Source of the DNA: DATKDU01 sp035512595
Lineage (GTDB): Bacteria; Planctomycetota; Planctomycetia; Pirellulales; Pirellulaceae
Length of the DNA: 28,299 nt
NCBI GenBank assembly: GCA_035512595.1
Contig: DATKDU010000257.1
Location: 1-28,299, forward strand
Direction of reading: 5' to 3'
This document shows positions 1 to 7,476 of this stretch, piece by piece. The notes under the pieces were generated by a model. That model did not search any database, had not been told where the DNA came from, and saw only the letters and a list, made by a program, of their open reading frames with translations. The translations under genes were made by a program, and so were the position numbers. Every line of letters starts with the position of its first letter. Position 1 is the first letter of the stretch.

Positions 1-1434
1 GAGTTGGCGCGGAAGTACCTTGCCGAGCGGGCTATTTCCGCCGAGAGCATCGAAAAATTCCGCATTGGCTTTGTCCCGGACGCCTGGACCTGGCTGATGG
101 ACCGGGCGAAATCGACAGCTTATACACCGGCGGTGCTGGAAGCGTGCGGCCTCTTGACGCGGAATGAAACCGGGCGAGTCTACGACCGGTTCCGCGGCCG
201 GATCATGTTTCCGATCCGCGACCTGCAAGGGCGCGTGATCTCCTTTGGCGGGCGCGTCGTGCCCGGGCTGTCCGATTCGCAACCGGGAAAGTACATCAAC
301 GGCTCGGAAACGCGGCTCTTTTCCAAGAGCGACAATCTGTACGCCCTCGAACTGGCCCGCGACGCGATTCAGAAGTCGCGGGCGATCACCGTCGTCGAAG
401 GGTACACGGACGTCATCCTCTGCCACCAGTTCGGCGTGACCGACGTCGTCGCCTGCCTGGGAACGGCCCTCAACGAACGGCATATCAAGCTCATCCGCCG
501 GTTTGCTGAAACGGTGAACTTGCTCCTGGATGGCGACGCGGCCGGGCAGCGGCGAACCAACGAGGTACTGGAGCTCTTTGTCGCGGCCAATGTCGATCTG
601 CGGATTGCAACGCTGCCCGATGAATTGGATCCAGCGGAGTTTCTGGAGGAACGTGGCTGCGATGCGTTTCGCGAGGTGCTCCAGCAATCGAAAGACGCCC
701 TGGAGCATAAGATCCGCTTCGCAACTGCCGGCATTGACCTGGCTCGGGATACGCACAAGGCGAATCTGGCGCTGGAGGACATTCTTGGTACGATGGCCCG
801 CGGCACTCCGTCCGGATCGCTCGATGCCGGCGGATTGAAAGTGCATCAACTTGTGTCGCGCTTGGCGCGGGAGTTCTCCCTGGAGGAGGCGCTTGTCCGC
901 AGCCGGTTCTCGCAACTTCGCAAAGACGTCAAACCCACCGTGGCCGCAGTGCGCGACGAGCCGCAACAACCCGAGGCAACCTACCGGTTCGCGCAGCTCC
1001 TGGCTCCGGAGTGCGAGCTGATCGAGATTCTGGCCCGGCATCCCGAATTGGCGCCTACCGCCCTTTCGGAAATTGCCGACGACGATCTGACGAGCGAGCC
1101 GGCCCGAATCATTTTCCGAACGTACCGTCAGCTCGAAGAAGCCGGCGAGTCGCTGGACTTTGGTCCGGTGCTGTCGGAAATCGAAAACCTCAGTCTCAAA
1201 AGTCTGCTGGTGGAATTGGATGACCTCGCAACCCGTAAAGCGGAAAAGGCCATCAGCGATCCGGCCACTCGCCTGCGATCGGTCATCCGCCGCTTCCAGC
1301 AGCGTCACGAGCAGCGTCAGCTCAAAGAAGCGGAGCTGGCGCTGGAACAGCGGCGCTTCGATCCTCAGGAGGAAATGGACGTTTTGTCGAGCATGATTGC
1401 CGCCAAACGCCGGCAGCAAGGAATCCACCCGTAA
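1..1434 (+). CDS. dnaG: DNA primase DnaG, 3' portion (5' end outside window)
   Basis: Makes the RNA primers that start leading-strand and Okazaki-fragment synthesis, working with the replicative helicase. The frame is open from base 1, so the gene begins upstream; the N-terminal zinc-binding domain is not in view and the visible part starts in the catalytic core (KYLAERAISAESIEKF). Counting the codon at 4 as residue 1, the TOPRIM metal-binding motifs are visible: EGYTDV at about 132-137 and LDGDAAG at about 175-181, giving the acidic residues expected for metal binding. A helical C-terminal part, rich in Glu, Gln and Arg, fits the helicase-interaction domain. rpoD follows on the same strand, the classic dnaG-rpoD pairing of the macromolecular-synthesis operon. 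A large hairpin (1447-1500) lies between them. Identity is firm; only the start is unknown. Confidence 0.96.
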   Translation, partial: ELARKYLAERAISAESIEKFRIGFVPDAWTWLMDRAKSTAYTPAVLEACGLLTRNETGRVYDRFRGRIMFPIRDLQGRVISFGGRVVPGLSDSQPGKYINGSETRLFSKSDNLYALELARDAIQKSRAITVVEGYTDVILCHQFGVTDVVACLGTALNERHIKLIRRFAETVNLLLDGDAAGQRRTNEVLELFVAANVDLRIATLPDELDPAEFLEERGCDAFREVLQQSKDALEHKIRFATAGIDLARDTHKANLALEDILGTMARGTPSGSLDAGGLKVHQLVSRLAREFSLEEALVRSRFSQLRKDVKPTVAAVRDEPQQPEATYRFAQLLAPECELIEILARHPELAPTALSEIADDDLTSEPARIIFRTYRQLEEAGESLDFGPVLSEIENLSLKSLLVELDDLATRKAEKAISDPATRLRSVIRRFQQRHEQRQLKEAELALEQRRFDPQEEMDVLSSMIAAKRRQQGIHP

Positions 1435-1446
1435 CTTCAACCCATT

Positions 1447-1500
1447 GGCGAGCGGGGGGCGTGAGCCCCCTGATCAGCCGGCTCACGCCGGCCGCTCGCC
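1447..1500. repeat. 54-bp nested palindrome between dnaG and rpoD
   Basis: Outer arms GGCGAGCGG (1447-1455) and CCGCTCGCC (1492-1500) are perfect complements. Nested inside are GGCGTGAGCC (1458-1467) and GGCTCACGCC (1480-1489), also perfect. The left half belongs to the same family as the hairpins at 6783-6840 and in nuoN (19736-19803). There is no T-run, so it is not a standard terminator; as RNA it would be a very stable stem between the two cistrons and could modulate readthrough or processing. Confidence 0.9.
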
Positions 1501-1507
1501 CGAGATG

Positions 1508-1526
1508 GCACTCGCGGAGCGAGTGC
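1508..1526. repeat. short hairpin upstream of rpoD
   Basis: GCACTCGC (1508-1515) and GCGAGTGC (1519-1526) pair perfectly around a GGA loop. It is a different sequence family from the neighbouring 54-bp palindrome but shares the stem-plus-3-nt-loop design of other repeats here (3280-3294, 13047-13067, 22210-22230). It ends about 24 nt before the rpoD Shine-Dalgarno sequence. Confidence 0.75.
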
Positions 1527-1564
1527 GCCACATTGAGCACCCGTTGTTCAAGGAGGAACGACCC

Positions 1565-3205
1565 GTGAACCAGTCTTTTAGTGACCTTCAGTCGCTCGTC
1601 GTCAAAGGCCGCTCGCAAGGCTATCTGACTTACGACGATGTCAACGATTATCTTCCGGACGAAGACGTCAACCCGGAGAAGCTCGACAACCTGCTCTTGG
1701 CCCTGGAGGAAAGGGGAATCGAGCTGCTCGATAAGGCTCCGCCGGGATCGTTTGCCGATCGCCGGCCCGAGCCCAAGGAGCCCGACCTCCCTTCGCTCAT
1801 TCTCAAGCCCGAGGAGCTGCCGCGGAAGCTCAACAGCGATCCGATCCGGCTCTACTTGTCGCAGATGTCGGAGATTCCGCTCCTTTCGCGGCGGGAAGAG
1901 ATTTCGCTGGCCAAGAAAATCGAAGTCACTCGCAAGCGATTTCGCCGCACGCTGCTGTCGTGCAGTTTTGCCCTGCGTGCTACGACCGCCACGCTGACGC
2001 AGGTCTACAAAGGGGAACTTCCGTTCGATCGGACGATCAAGGTCTCCCTGACCGAGCAGCTCACCAAGGAGCAGATCCTGGCGCGGATGCCGCACAACCT
2101 GCGGACGATCGAGGCCCTGGTCGAACAGAACGAGCGTGATTTTGGCCTCTTGATTCGCAAGTCCACGCCGCAGGGCCAGCGGACCGCGTCCCGCAAGAGC
2201 TTTCTTCGCCGCCGCCGCAAATGCCTCCAACTTGTGGAGGAGCTTTCCCTGCGCACGCGCCGCGTGCAGCCGCTGATGCGGCAACTGGAGGACCTGTCGC
2301 GGCGCATGGATCAGATTCAGGCGCGCCTGCAAATGATCCGCAAAGACAGCAGCCGCACCCGCGAGCGGACCGAGTTGCGCCGAGAGCTGAACGACCTCCT
2401 GCTGCAAACGCTGGAAAGCCCCAAGAGTCTGCGGCAGCGCTGCCAGATTTTCCGCCGGCAGTTCGAGGAGTACGAAGCGGCCAAGCGCGAACTGTCCAGC
2501 GGCAATTTGCGGCTGGTGGTCTCGATCGCCAAGAAGTATCGCAACCGCGGCTTGACCTTCCTGGATCTCATTCAAGAAGGAAACACCGGCTTGATGCGGG
2601 CGGTGGACAAATATGAATACCGCCGCGGCTTCAAGTTCAGCACCTACGCCACCTGGTGGATCCGGCAGGCGATCACGCGGGCGATTGCCGACCAGGCGCG
2701 GACGATCCGCATCCCGGTACACATGATCGACGTGCTGACCAAGCTCCGCAATATCCAGAAACGCCTCTTGCAAGAACTGGGCCGGGAGCCGACAACAGAG
2801 GAAGTGGCCGCCCTCATCGACCTGCCCTTGGAAGAGGTCAAACGAGTGCTGGACATCGGCCGGCACCCCGTGAGCCTCGACAAACCGGTGGGGGACGGCG
2901 AAGATTCCAGCTTCGGCGAATTCCTGGAGGACAGCACCAGCGACAACCCGGTGCACTGCGCCAACAATGGCATTTTGCGGCAAAAAATTGAAGCCCTCCT
3001 CAAGACGCTCACCTGGCGCGAGCGGGAGATCATCCGCCTGCGTTACGGCTTGTGCGACGGCTACAACTACACGCTGGAAGAGGTCGGCCGCATCTTCAAG
3101 GTCACCCGCGAACGGGTGCGGCAGATCGAGGCCAAGGCCGTCCGCAAGCTGCAAAACCCCGTCCGCAGCAAGGTCCTGGAAGGATTCTTGCGCCCCGCCG
3201 CATAA
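1565..3205 (+). CDS. rpoD: RNA polymerase primary sigma factor RpoD (sigma-70)
   Basis: Directs core RNA polymerase to housekeeping promoters. I chose the GTG at 1565 because AAGGAGG (1550-1556) sits 8 nt upstream and the product then starts with a normal region 1.1 (VKGRSQGYLTYDDVNDYLP). An in-frame start at 1397 would translate through the intergenic hairpins. In the 546-residue product: region 1.2 at about 90-120 (SDPIRLYLSQMSEIPLLSRREEI), a long basic, probably coiled-coil segment at about 121-300, region 2 at 311-387 (GNLRLVVSIAKKYRNRGL, then FSTYATWWIRQAI), region 3, and region 4.2 with its helix-turn-helix at about 502-532 (YTLEEVGRIFKVTRERVRQI). The spacer segment is a lineage-type non-conserved region. 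It follows dnaG and ends at a strong intrinsic terminator. Confidence 0.97.
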   Translation: MNQSFSDLQSLVVKGRSQGYLTYDDVNDYLPDEDVNPEKLDNLLLALEERGIELLDKAPPGSFADRRPEPKEPDLPSLILKPEELPRKLNSDPIRLYLSQMSEIPLLSRREEISLAKKIEVTRKRFRRTLLSCSFALRATTATLTQVYKGELPFDRTIKVSLTEQLTKEQILARMPHNLRTIEALVEQNERDFGLLIRKSTPQGQRTASRKSFLRRRRKCLQLVEELSLRTRRVQPLMRQLEDLSRRMDQIQARLQMIRKDSSRTRERTELRRELNDLLLQTLESPKSLRQRCQIFRRQFEEYEAAKRELSSGNLRLVVSIAKKYRNRGLTFLDLIQEGNTGLMRAVDKYEYRRGFKFSTYATWWIRQAITRAIADQARTIRIPVHMIDVLTKLRNIQKRLLQELGREPTTEEVAALIDLPLEEVKRVLDIGRHPVSLDKPVGDGEDSSFGEFLEDSTSDNPVHCANNGILRQKIEALLKTLTWREREIIRLRYGLCDGYNYTLEEVGRIFKVTRERVRQIEAKAVRKLQNPVRSKVLEGFLRPAA

Positions 3206-3216
3206 GACGTGGTCTT

Positions 3217-3326
3217 GTTCCCACGCTCGGCGTGGGAACACCAGCGGGGACGCTCTGCGTCCCCGAAATGCAGTAGACAGGACGCGGAGCGTCCGGACTT
3301 GCGTTCCCCACGCAGAGCGTGGGAAC
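3217..3326. repeat. cluster of four short hairpins after rpoD
   Basis: Four separate palindromes lie in this gap: GTTCCCACGC..GCGTGGGAAC (3217-3239), GGGGACGC..GCGTCCCC (3246-3264), GGACGC-GGA-GCGTCC (3280-3294) and a near-perfect copy of the first type (3303-3326). The outer two can also pair with each other across the cluster. The gap has no coding potential I would defend. The pattern resembles a composite of dispersed palindromic elements. Confidence 0.85.
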
Positions 3327-3356
3327 GAGTACGTGCAAGTCACGACCAATTATCCC

Positions 3357-3388
3357 CAGCCGCTCGTCACAAACGAGCGGCTGTTTTC
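3357..3388 (+). terminator. intrinsic terminator of the dnaG-rpoD transcript
   Basis: An 11-bp perfect GC-rich stem, CAGCCGCTCGT (3357-3367) and ACGAGCGGCTG (3373-3383), closes a CACAA loop and is followed directly by TTTT. This is the clearest rho-independent terminator in the window. It separates rpoD from the gene at 3404, which therefore probably has its own promoter or depends on readthrough. Confidence 0.85.
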
Positions 3389-3403
3389 ATAGGTAGACAG
3401 GCC

Positions 3404-4105
3404 ATGGCATCGCTCACCGAATCTCTGCGGACGCTGCACCGCATCCACCGGCAATTGACCGACCTCCGCGAGCGTTTGGCGCGGGGGCCCAAGCAGGTGG
3501 CCGTCATTGAGTCAAATGTCAAGCGGGCCGAGGAAGAGGTCGCAGCGGCCAAGGCCACGCACAAGCAGGCCCGCATTGCCGCCGATGAAAAGCAGCTTCA
3601 GCTCAAGCATCGGGAGGCCAAGCTCAGCGACCTCTCCGCCAAGCTGATGGCGGCCAACAGCAACAAGGAATATCAGCTCCTCCGGGACCAGATTGCCGCC
3701 GACAAGCAGGCCAACAGCGTGCTGGCCGATGAGATTCTGGAGGCGCTCGACAAAATTGACCAGTTGGCGGCCGCCGTGAAGACCTTCGAACAGAATCTCG
3801 GCAAGCAGAAGGACGAGTTGGCCAAAGTCAAGCAGCGGGTGGACGACCAGCAGCAAGGGCTGGAGTCGGAACTGGCTCGGGTCAGCGCCGAATTGACGAC
3901 GGCGGAAGAATTGGTCCCGGAGGCTTTCAAAGACGACTATCTCCGCCTGGCCAAGTCGCGCGGCGCCGATTCCATGGCCCCGGTGGAAGGAGACTCCTGC
4001 GGCGGATGCTTCCATAACCTGGCCCCGCAGACCCACGATTTGCTGCGGCTCGATCGGCCGGTGTTCTGCAAGACGTGCGGAAGGCTCTTGTACTTGCCGG
4101 AGTAG
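3404..4105 (+). CDS. coiled-coil protein with C4-type zinc ribbon
   Basis: A 233-residue cytoplasmic protein. About residues 1-180 are a long Lys/Glu/Ala-rich heptad-like helical hairpin (repeated AKLSDLSAKL, ADKQANSVL, QKDELAKVK), and the C-terminus has a Cys4 ribbon: C199-x2-C202 and C222-x2-C225 within EGDSCGGCFHNL..FCKTCGRLLYLPE. This matches the widespread bacterial C4-type zinc-ribbon family (zf-RING_7 type), which is thought to bind nucleic acid or protein; its exact role is not settled. The ATG at 3404 was chosen because the longer open frame upstream runs through the hairpin cluster and the terminator. The Shine-Dalgarno match is weak. Family assignment is good; function is inferred only at the level of zinc binding. 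Confidence 0.88.
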   Translation: MASLTESLRTLHRIHRQLTDLRERLARGPKQVAVIESNVKRAEEEVAAAKATHKQARIAADEKQLQLKHREAKLSDLSAKLMAANSNKEYQLLRDQIAADKQANSVLADEILEALDKIDQLAAAVKTFEQNLGKQKDELAKVKQRVDDQQQGLESELARVSAELTTAEELVPEAFKDDYLRLAKSRGADSMAPVEGDSCGGCFHNLAPQTHDLLRLDRPVFCKTCGRLLYLPE

Positions 4106-4165
4106 TGGCGTCGCGGTTCGCCATGTCAGTTCGATCGCCGCACCAGCTTGGCCGGGGAGCCCATC

Positions 4166-5020
4166 TTGGAAGGTATCGACGCACTCCTGCCGCCGGCAAT
4201 GGCACAGAAGGCCGAGGAGGTTGGTCTGGCCAAAGCGCGGCTGCCGCTGCGCCAGCTCGTTTTGCTGGCCATCCTTGCCGGTGCGTTCATCGCTCAGGGG
4301 GCCATCTTCTCGACGGTGACGACTGCCGGGCTTTCCGGGCAAGTCCCCTTGGGCATCGTCCGGCTCGTGGCCGGCGTCACTTTTTCGCTAGGGTTGATCC
4401 TGGTCGTAATTGCCGGGGCGGAGCTCTTTACGGGAAACAATCTTCTGGTCATGGCCTGGGCCAGCCGTCGCATCAGCACGCTGGAGCTGCTCCGCAACTG
4501 GTTCGTCGTCTTCCTGGGCAATGTCATCGGCGCAGGACTGACGGCCGTCTTGATGGTGCTGGCCCGTCATCATGAGTTCGGGGGCGGCCTGGTGGGCAAG
4601 ACGATGCTCCAGATTGCCGCCGCCAAGTGCTCGCTGGATTTCGTGCAGGCTGTGGCCCTCGGCGTGGCGTGCAACGCCTTGGTCTGCCTGGCGGTCTGGC
4701 TCAGCTACAGCGCCCGCTCGACGGTGGACAAGATCTTCGCCGTCGTGCCGCCGATCGCCGCCTTCGTGGCCGCTGGCTTTGAGCACTCGATTGCAAATCT
4801 TTATTTCATTCCTGTGGCGCTCCTTGTGAAGTCGCAGGCGGGCGATTCGTTTTGGACCAAGGCCGGATTGTCGCCGGCCGAATTCGACGGCATCACCTGG
4901 GAGCGCTTTCTGCTGGGCAACCTGCTGCCGGTAACGCTGGGGAATATTCTGGGAGGGGCACTGCTGGTGGGGGCGATTTACTGGGTCGTCTATCGCTGGC
5001 CGCAGGAAGCAGGCAAATAG
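4166..5020 (+). CDS. formate/nitrite transporter (FNT) family channel
   Basis: Integral membrane channel for small monovalent anions such as formate, nitrite or hydrosulfide. Both family signatures are visible: IAGAELFTGNN and GVACNALVCLAVWLS. So is the pore-histidine motif GFEHSIAN, whose His gates and protonates substrate in FocA. About six hydrophobic helices span the 284 residues, a normal length. There is no in-frame ATG at the 5' end. TTG at 4166 has GGGGAG (4154-4159) at good spacing; TTG at 4148 is the alternative and lacks a Shine-Dalgarno sequence. The gene starts only about 60 bp after the zinc-ribbon gene, so the two may be co-transcribed. The substrate cannot be read from sequence; no formate or nitrite enzyme gene is adjacent. 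Confidence 0.9.
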   Translation: MEGIDALLPPAMAQKAEEVGLAKARLPLRQLVLLAILAGAFIAQGAIFSTVTTAGLSGQVPLGIVRLVAGVTFSLGLILVVIAGAELFTGNNLLVMAWASRRISTLELLRNWFVVFLGNVIGAGLTAVLMVLARHHEFGGGLVGKTMLQIAAAKCSLDFVQAVALGVACNALVCLAVWLSYSARSTVDKIFAVVPPIAAFVAAGFEHSIANLYFIPVALLVKSQAGDSFWTKAGLSPAEFDGITWERFLLGNLLPVTLGNILGGALLVGAIYWVVYRWPQEAGK

Positions 5021-5179
5021 CCGGCGGCCGACCTTGCTAGCACGGGCGGCGGCCGAATTGCCATTTCCCCGGTGCTCACTTTTGCGCACAATCCCGCCCC
5101 TCATCCAAGGTCCGCAGGAAATCGGCGCTAATTTCATCGGCGTCTGTCGCACATGTTCGTTCACGGAGGAACTCAACCG

Positions 5180-6778
5180 ATGGCTCGCCACCGCCGCGCT
5201 TCCGCGCAGGTCCGCCACCGCCAACTGGTCGTCGAGCAACTGGAATGCCGCCGCGTCCTGGCCTCCATCACGGCCACGCTCATCGGCAACGAGCTGCAAA
5301 TCATCGGCACCGAGGGGGGCGACCAGATTCACGTCGGCCTCTCCGGCTCGCGGATCAGGATCGCCGGTTTCGAGCAATCCTTCAGCGCCTCGCAGGTCCA
5401 CTCCATCTACATCGCCGGGCTGGGGGGGAACGACACCATCAATCTCAGCCCCCGCGGGCGGGGCATTAGAGCCCTCAACGTCGCAGCGACGATCGACGGC
5501 GGCGATGGCGACGACGTCATCCAGGCCGGCGCCCGCAGCGCGACGATCCACGGGGGCCTCGGCAACGACACGATCATCGGCAGCCGCGGCGCCGACTTTC
5601 TGTACGGCGATGAAGGAAACGACTACATCAACGGCCTGGCGGGCGACGATTTTCTCGACGGCGGCGCTGGTGACGACCGGATCAACGGCCATGACGGGGA
5701 CGACTATATCATCGGCGGCGAAGGCAACGACGCTCTGTTCGGCAACGACGGAGCCGACTGGATCGACGGCGGAGCGGGGAACGATTACGCCAACGGCGGC
5801 CGCGGCAACGACACCATCTACGGCGGCGACGGGCGGGACCACCTCGATGGAGCGCAGGATAACGACGTCATCTCCGGCGGCAACGACAACGATCTTGTCA
5901 GCGGCGGAACCGGCGACGATCGGCTCTTCGGCGACGCTGGAAACGACGTGCTGCACGGCGACGCCGGCAACGACCAGCTCGACGGCGGCGAAGGGGACGA
6001 CCTGTTGGTCGGCGGCGCCGGCAACGACGGACTGCACGGCAACGTCGGCAACGACCAGCTCCGCGGCGGCGCTGGCAACGATTTCCTCTCCGGCCTGGAC
6101 GGCGACGACTGGATCTTCGGCGACGCCGGGGATGACATCATCTACGGCGGCAGCGGCAACGACGTGATCAACGGCGGCGACGGGAACGACACGATTTTTG
6201 CCGAGAGCGGCAATGACCACGTCTACGGCAATGCCGGCGACGACGAGCTCAACGGCGGACTGGGGGACGACTACATCAACGGCGGCGCAGGTGACGACAT
6301 ACTCCGCGGCGAGGCCGGCGCGGATCACCTTGACGGCGGCGAAGGGGCCGACGACCTGTTTGGGGGAGACGACGACGATCTGCTCATCGGCGGCAGCGGC
6401 GACGACGAATTGTCGGGCGGAGCAGGGAATGATGTGCTCCGCGGCGGCGATGGGAACGACCATCTTCAGGGAGGGGACGGAAACGACTGGCTCTACGGCG
6501 GGCTGGGGAACGACCTGATCTTCGGCAACGCGGGCAACGACGTGGTCAACGGCGACGACGGCGACGATACGATCGACGGCGGGGACGGGGACGATCATCT
6601 CTACGGCAATGCGGGCAACGACACCATCGTCGGCGGCATCGGCCTGGACTACCTCAATGGCGGCGACGGCGATGACATCCTCGACGGCGGCGATGACGCC
6701 GATCACGTAGTCGGCGGACCGGGAACCGACACGCTGAGCGACACCGATGATGACGACGACGTGCTGACGCAGGACTGA
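5180..6778 (+). CDS. secreted/surface protein with 46 tandem RTX nonapeptides
   Basis: A 532-residue acidic protein. The start at 5180 has GGAGG at 5165-5169; ATG or TTG-type starts further up only add a short non-conserved tail. Residues 1-17 are Arg/His-rich, followed by VEQLECRRVLA (18-28), the planctomycete 'LEPR-like' N-terminal motif seen on their surface and exported proteins. Residues 29-106 look like degenerate beta-roll. Residues 107-520 are 46 nonapeptides of the GGxGxDxUx type with no spacer, which fold as a calcium-binding parallel beta-roll in RTX proteins. The last 12 residues are DTDDDDDVLTQD. No enzyme, dockerin or sorting domain is present, so it is probably structural or adhesive rather than a toxin. 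Location outside the cytoplasm is inferred from the family. Confidence 0.9.
   Translation: MARHRRASAQVRHRQLVVEQLECRRVLASITATLIGNELQIIGTEGGDQIHVGLSGSRIRIAGFEQSFSASQVHSIYIAGLGGNDTINLSPRGRGIRALNVAATIDGGDGDDVIQAGARSATIHGGLGNDTIIGSRGADFLYGDEGNDYINGLAGDDFLDGGAGDDRINGHDGDDYIIGGEGNDALFGNDGADWIDGGAGNDYANGGRGNDTIYGGDGRDHLDGAQDNDVISGGNDNDLVSGGTGDDRLFGDAGNDVLHGDAGNDQLDGGEGDDLLVGGAGNDGLHGNVGNDQLRGGAGNDFLSGLDGDDWIFGDAGDDIIYGGSGNDVINGGDGNDTIFAESGNDHVYGNAGDDELNGGLGDDYINGGAGDDILRGEAGADHLDGGEGADDLFGGDDDDLLIGGSGDDELSGGAGNDVLRGGDGNDHLQGGDGNDWLYGGLGNDLIFGNAGNDVVNGDDGDDTIDGGDGDDHLYGNAGNDTIVGGIGLDYLNGGDGDDILDGGDDADHVVGGPGTDTLSDTDDDDDVLTQD
5498..6739 (+). repeat. 46-unit 27-bp coding repeat array (RTX nonapeptides)
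   Basis: Each 27-bp unit encodes one GGxGxDxUx nonapeptide (for example GGAGNDVLR, GGDGDDVIQ, GNAGNDTIV). I counted 46 units in perfect register with no insertion, deletion or spacer. The DNA units have diverged, so the array is old or selected at protein level rather than a fresh expansion. Units 2, 14, 15, 27, 33 and 45 are the most degenerate. Confidence 0.92.
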
Positions 6779-6782
6779 CGAT

Positions 6783-6840
6783 CCGGCGAGCGGGGGGCGT
6801 CAGCCCGAGTCCGGCGAGCGGGGGGCGTCAGCCCCCTGAT
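6783..6840. repeat. two direct copies of the GGCGAGCGGGGGGCGTCAGCCC element
   Basis: The first copy runs 6783-6806 and the second 6811-6840, the second extended by CCCTGAT. Each carries the GGGGGC/GCCCCC stem around GTCA or its trimmed form. The second copy is identical over 28 bp to the left arm of the hairpin inside nuoN (19736-19763) and nearly identical to the left part of the dnaG-rpoD palindrome. Confidence 0.9.
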
Positions 6841-7257
6841 TGGCGTCCGGCCGAGAGCGCTTGTGCCCGCCCCTGGCTCCCCACGCAATACCCTAGGGGG
6901 GGTATCGATTCGGCGACTTACGTCGCGTCCCTCGTCGCCCCGGAGTCGTAAGCACCTGTTCACTAACGACTTGCGAAAGCGTGGCGCGGGGGCGAATTGC
7001 CGCAAGTCACTTCAGACAGAATGTCTGAATGCAATAACCCATTCGGGGGGGTGCCGGCCTGCTCAGCGGCGTGTCCGCCGTCGGTCTGGCCTTTGGTCTC
7101 GAGACGAATTTTCAAAGAACATCGCGGCCGGCACTGGTCCGACCGGGGACAGGCGGCGCGCAACACTACCCCGCCGACGGCAGGTCTTACCCCGGCCAAC
7201 AATGCGCACGACTGTCCACTAGGTTAGACGCCTGACCGGGGCCGTTTATTGCATCTT

Positions 7258-7280
7258 GGCGAAAAAAATCGCCATTTTTT
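7258..7280 (+). terminator. possible weak terminator in the 6.8-7.5 kb gap
   Basis: GGCGA (7258-7262) and TCGCC (7269-7273) flank an A6 loop and are followed by ATTTTTT. The 5-bp stem is short, and no transcript feeding it is known, although the surface-protein gene or an unannotated RNA upstream could use it. Confidence 0.35.
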
Positions 7281-7445
7281 CGGCCCGGGTGAGAACCTAC
7301 CGCCCCCAGTTCGCCCATTTGCACCAGCGAAGGGCGATCCGATTCCGAGGCGGATTTCCGATTTCAATGCCGTTTCAGGGCGAGTGATCATGGGTTGCCC
7401 CGCGAACCGAGGGCGGCCCTACGGGCCTGCAGATAATCAACACGA

Positions 7446-7475
7446 ATTAGCGGTGATTAGCGAAGATCAGCGTTC
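7446..7475. repeat. three 10-bp tandem units ATTAGCGNNG
   Basis: ATTAGCGGTG, ATTAGCGAAG and ATCAGCGTTC run head to tail just past the stop codon of the minus-strand dehydrogenase. The layout (short tandem unit hugging a gene end) matches the ATTGCGG and ACTCACC repeats elsewhere in the window. Confidence 0.6.
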
Positions 7476-7476
7476 C

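Larger units (their letters stand above)
6779..7476. other. 698-bp gap without a convincing gene; many inverted repeats
   Basis: Open frames here are short, lack ribosome-binding sites and show no recognisable family. The gap begins with two direct copies of a palindromic element (6783-6840), then holds ATACCC/GGGTAT (6888-6905), GGCGAC/GTCGCC (6912-6939), CTTACG/CGTAAG (6917-6952), GACTTGCG/CGCAAGTC (6968-7008) and TTCAGACA-GAA-TGTCTGAA (7011-7029). A possible terminator-like stem lies at 7258-7280 and a 10-bp tandem repeat at 7446-7475. No tRNA or known RNA gene was recognised. Confidence 0.6.

Noticed and set aside
1397..1564. Upstream start for RpoD overlapping dnaG
   Set aside because: The extension would translate both intergenic hairpins, whereas GTG 1565 has an ideal Shine-Dalgarno sequence and starts at the conserved region 1.1.
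4388..6706. 772-codon open frame on the minus strand opposite the FNT and RTX genes
   Set aside because: It is the antisense image of the GC-rich 27-bp RTX repeats (a monotonous Val/Ala pattern), has no family match I recognise, and the plus-strand genes are certain.
5498..6739. Regular 27-bp repeats that could be mistaken for a CRISPR array
   Set aside because: There are no spacers, units are diverged and in one coding frame, and they encode RTX nonapeptides.
5180..6778. Calling the RTX protein a hemolysin or toxin
   Set aside because: Only the calcium-binding repeats match RTX toxins; no pore-forming, protease, lipase or secretion-signal domain is visible, and no type I secretion genes are adjacent.
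6841..7445. tRNA or known structured RNA in the long gap
   Set aside because: I found no T-loop consensus, acceptor pairing, or RNase P, tmRNA or SRP signature; only short inverted repeats.
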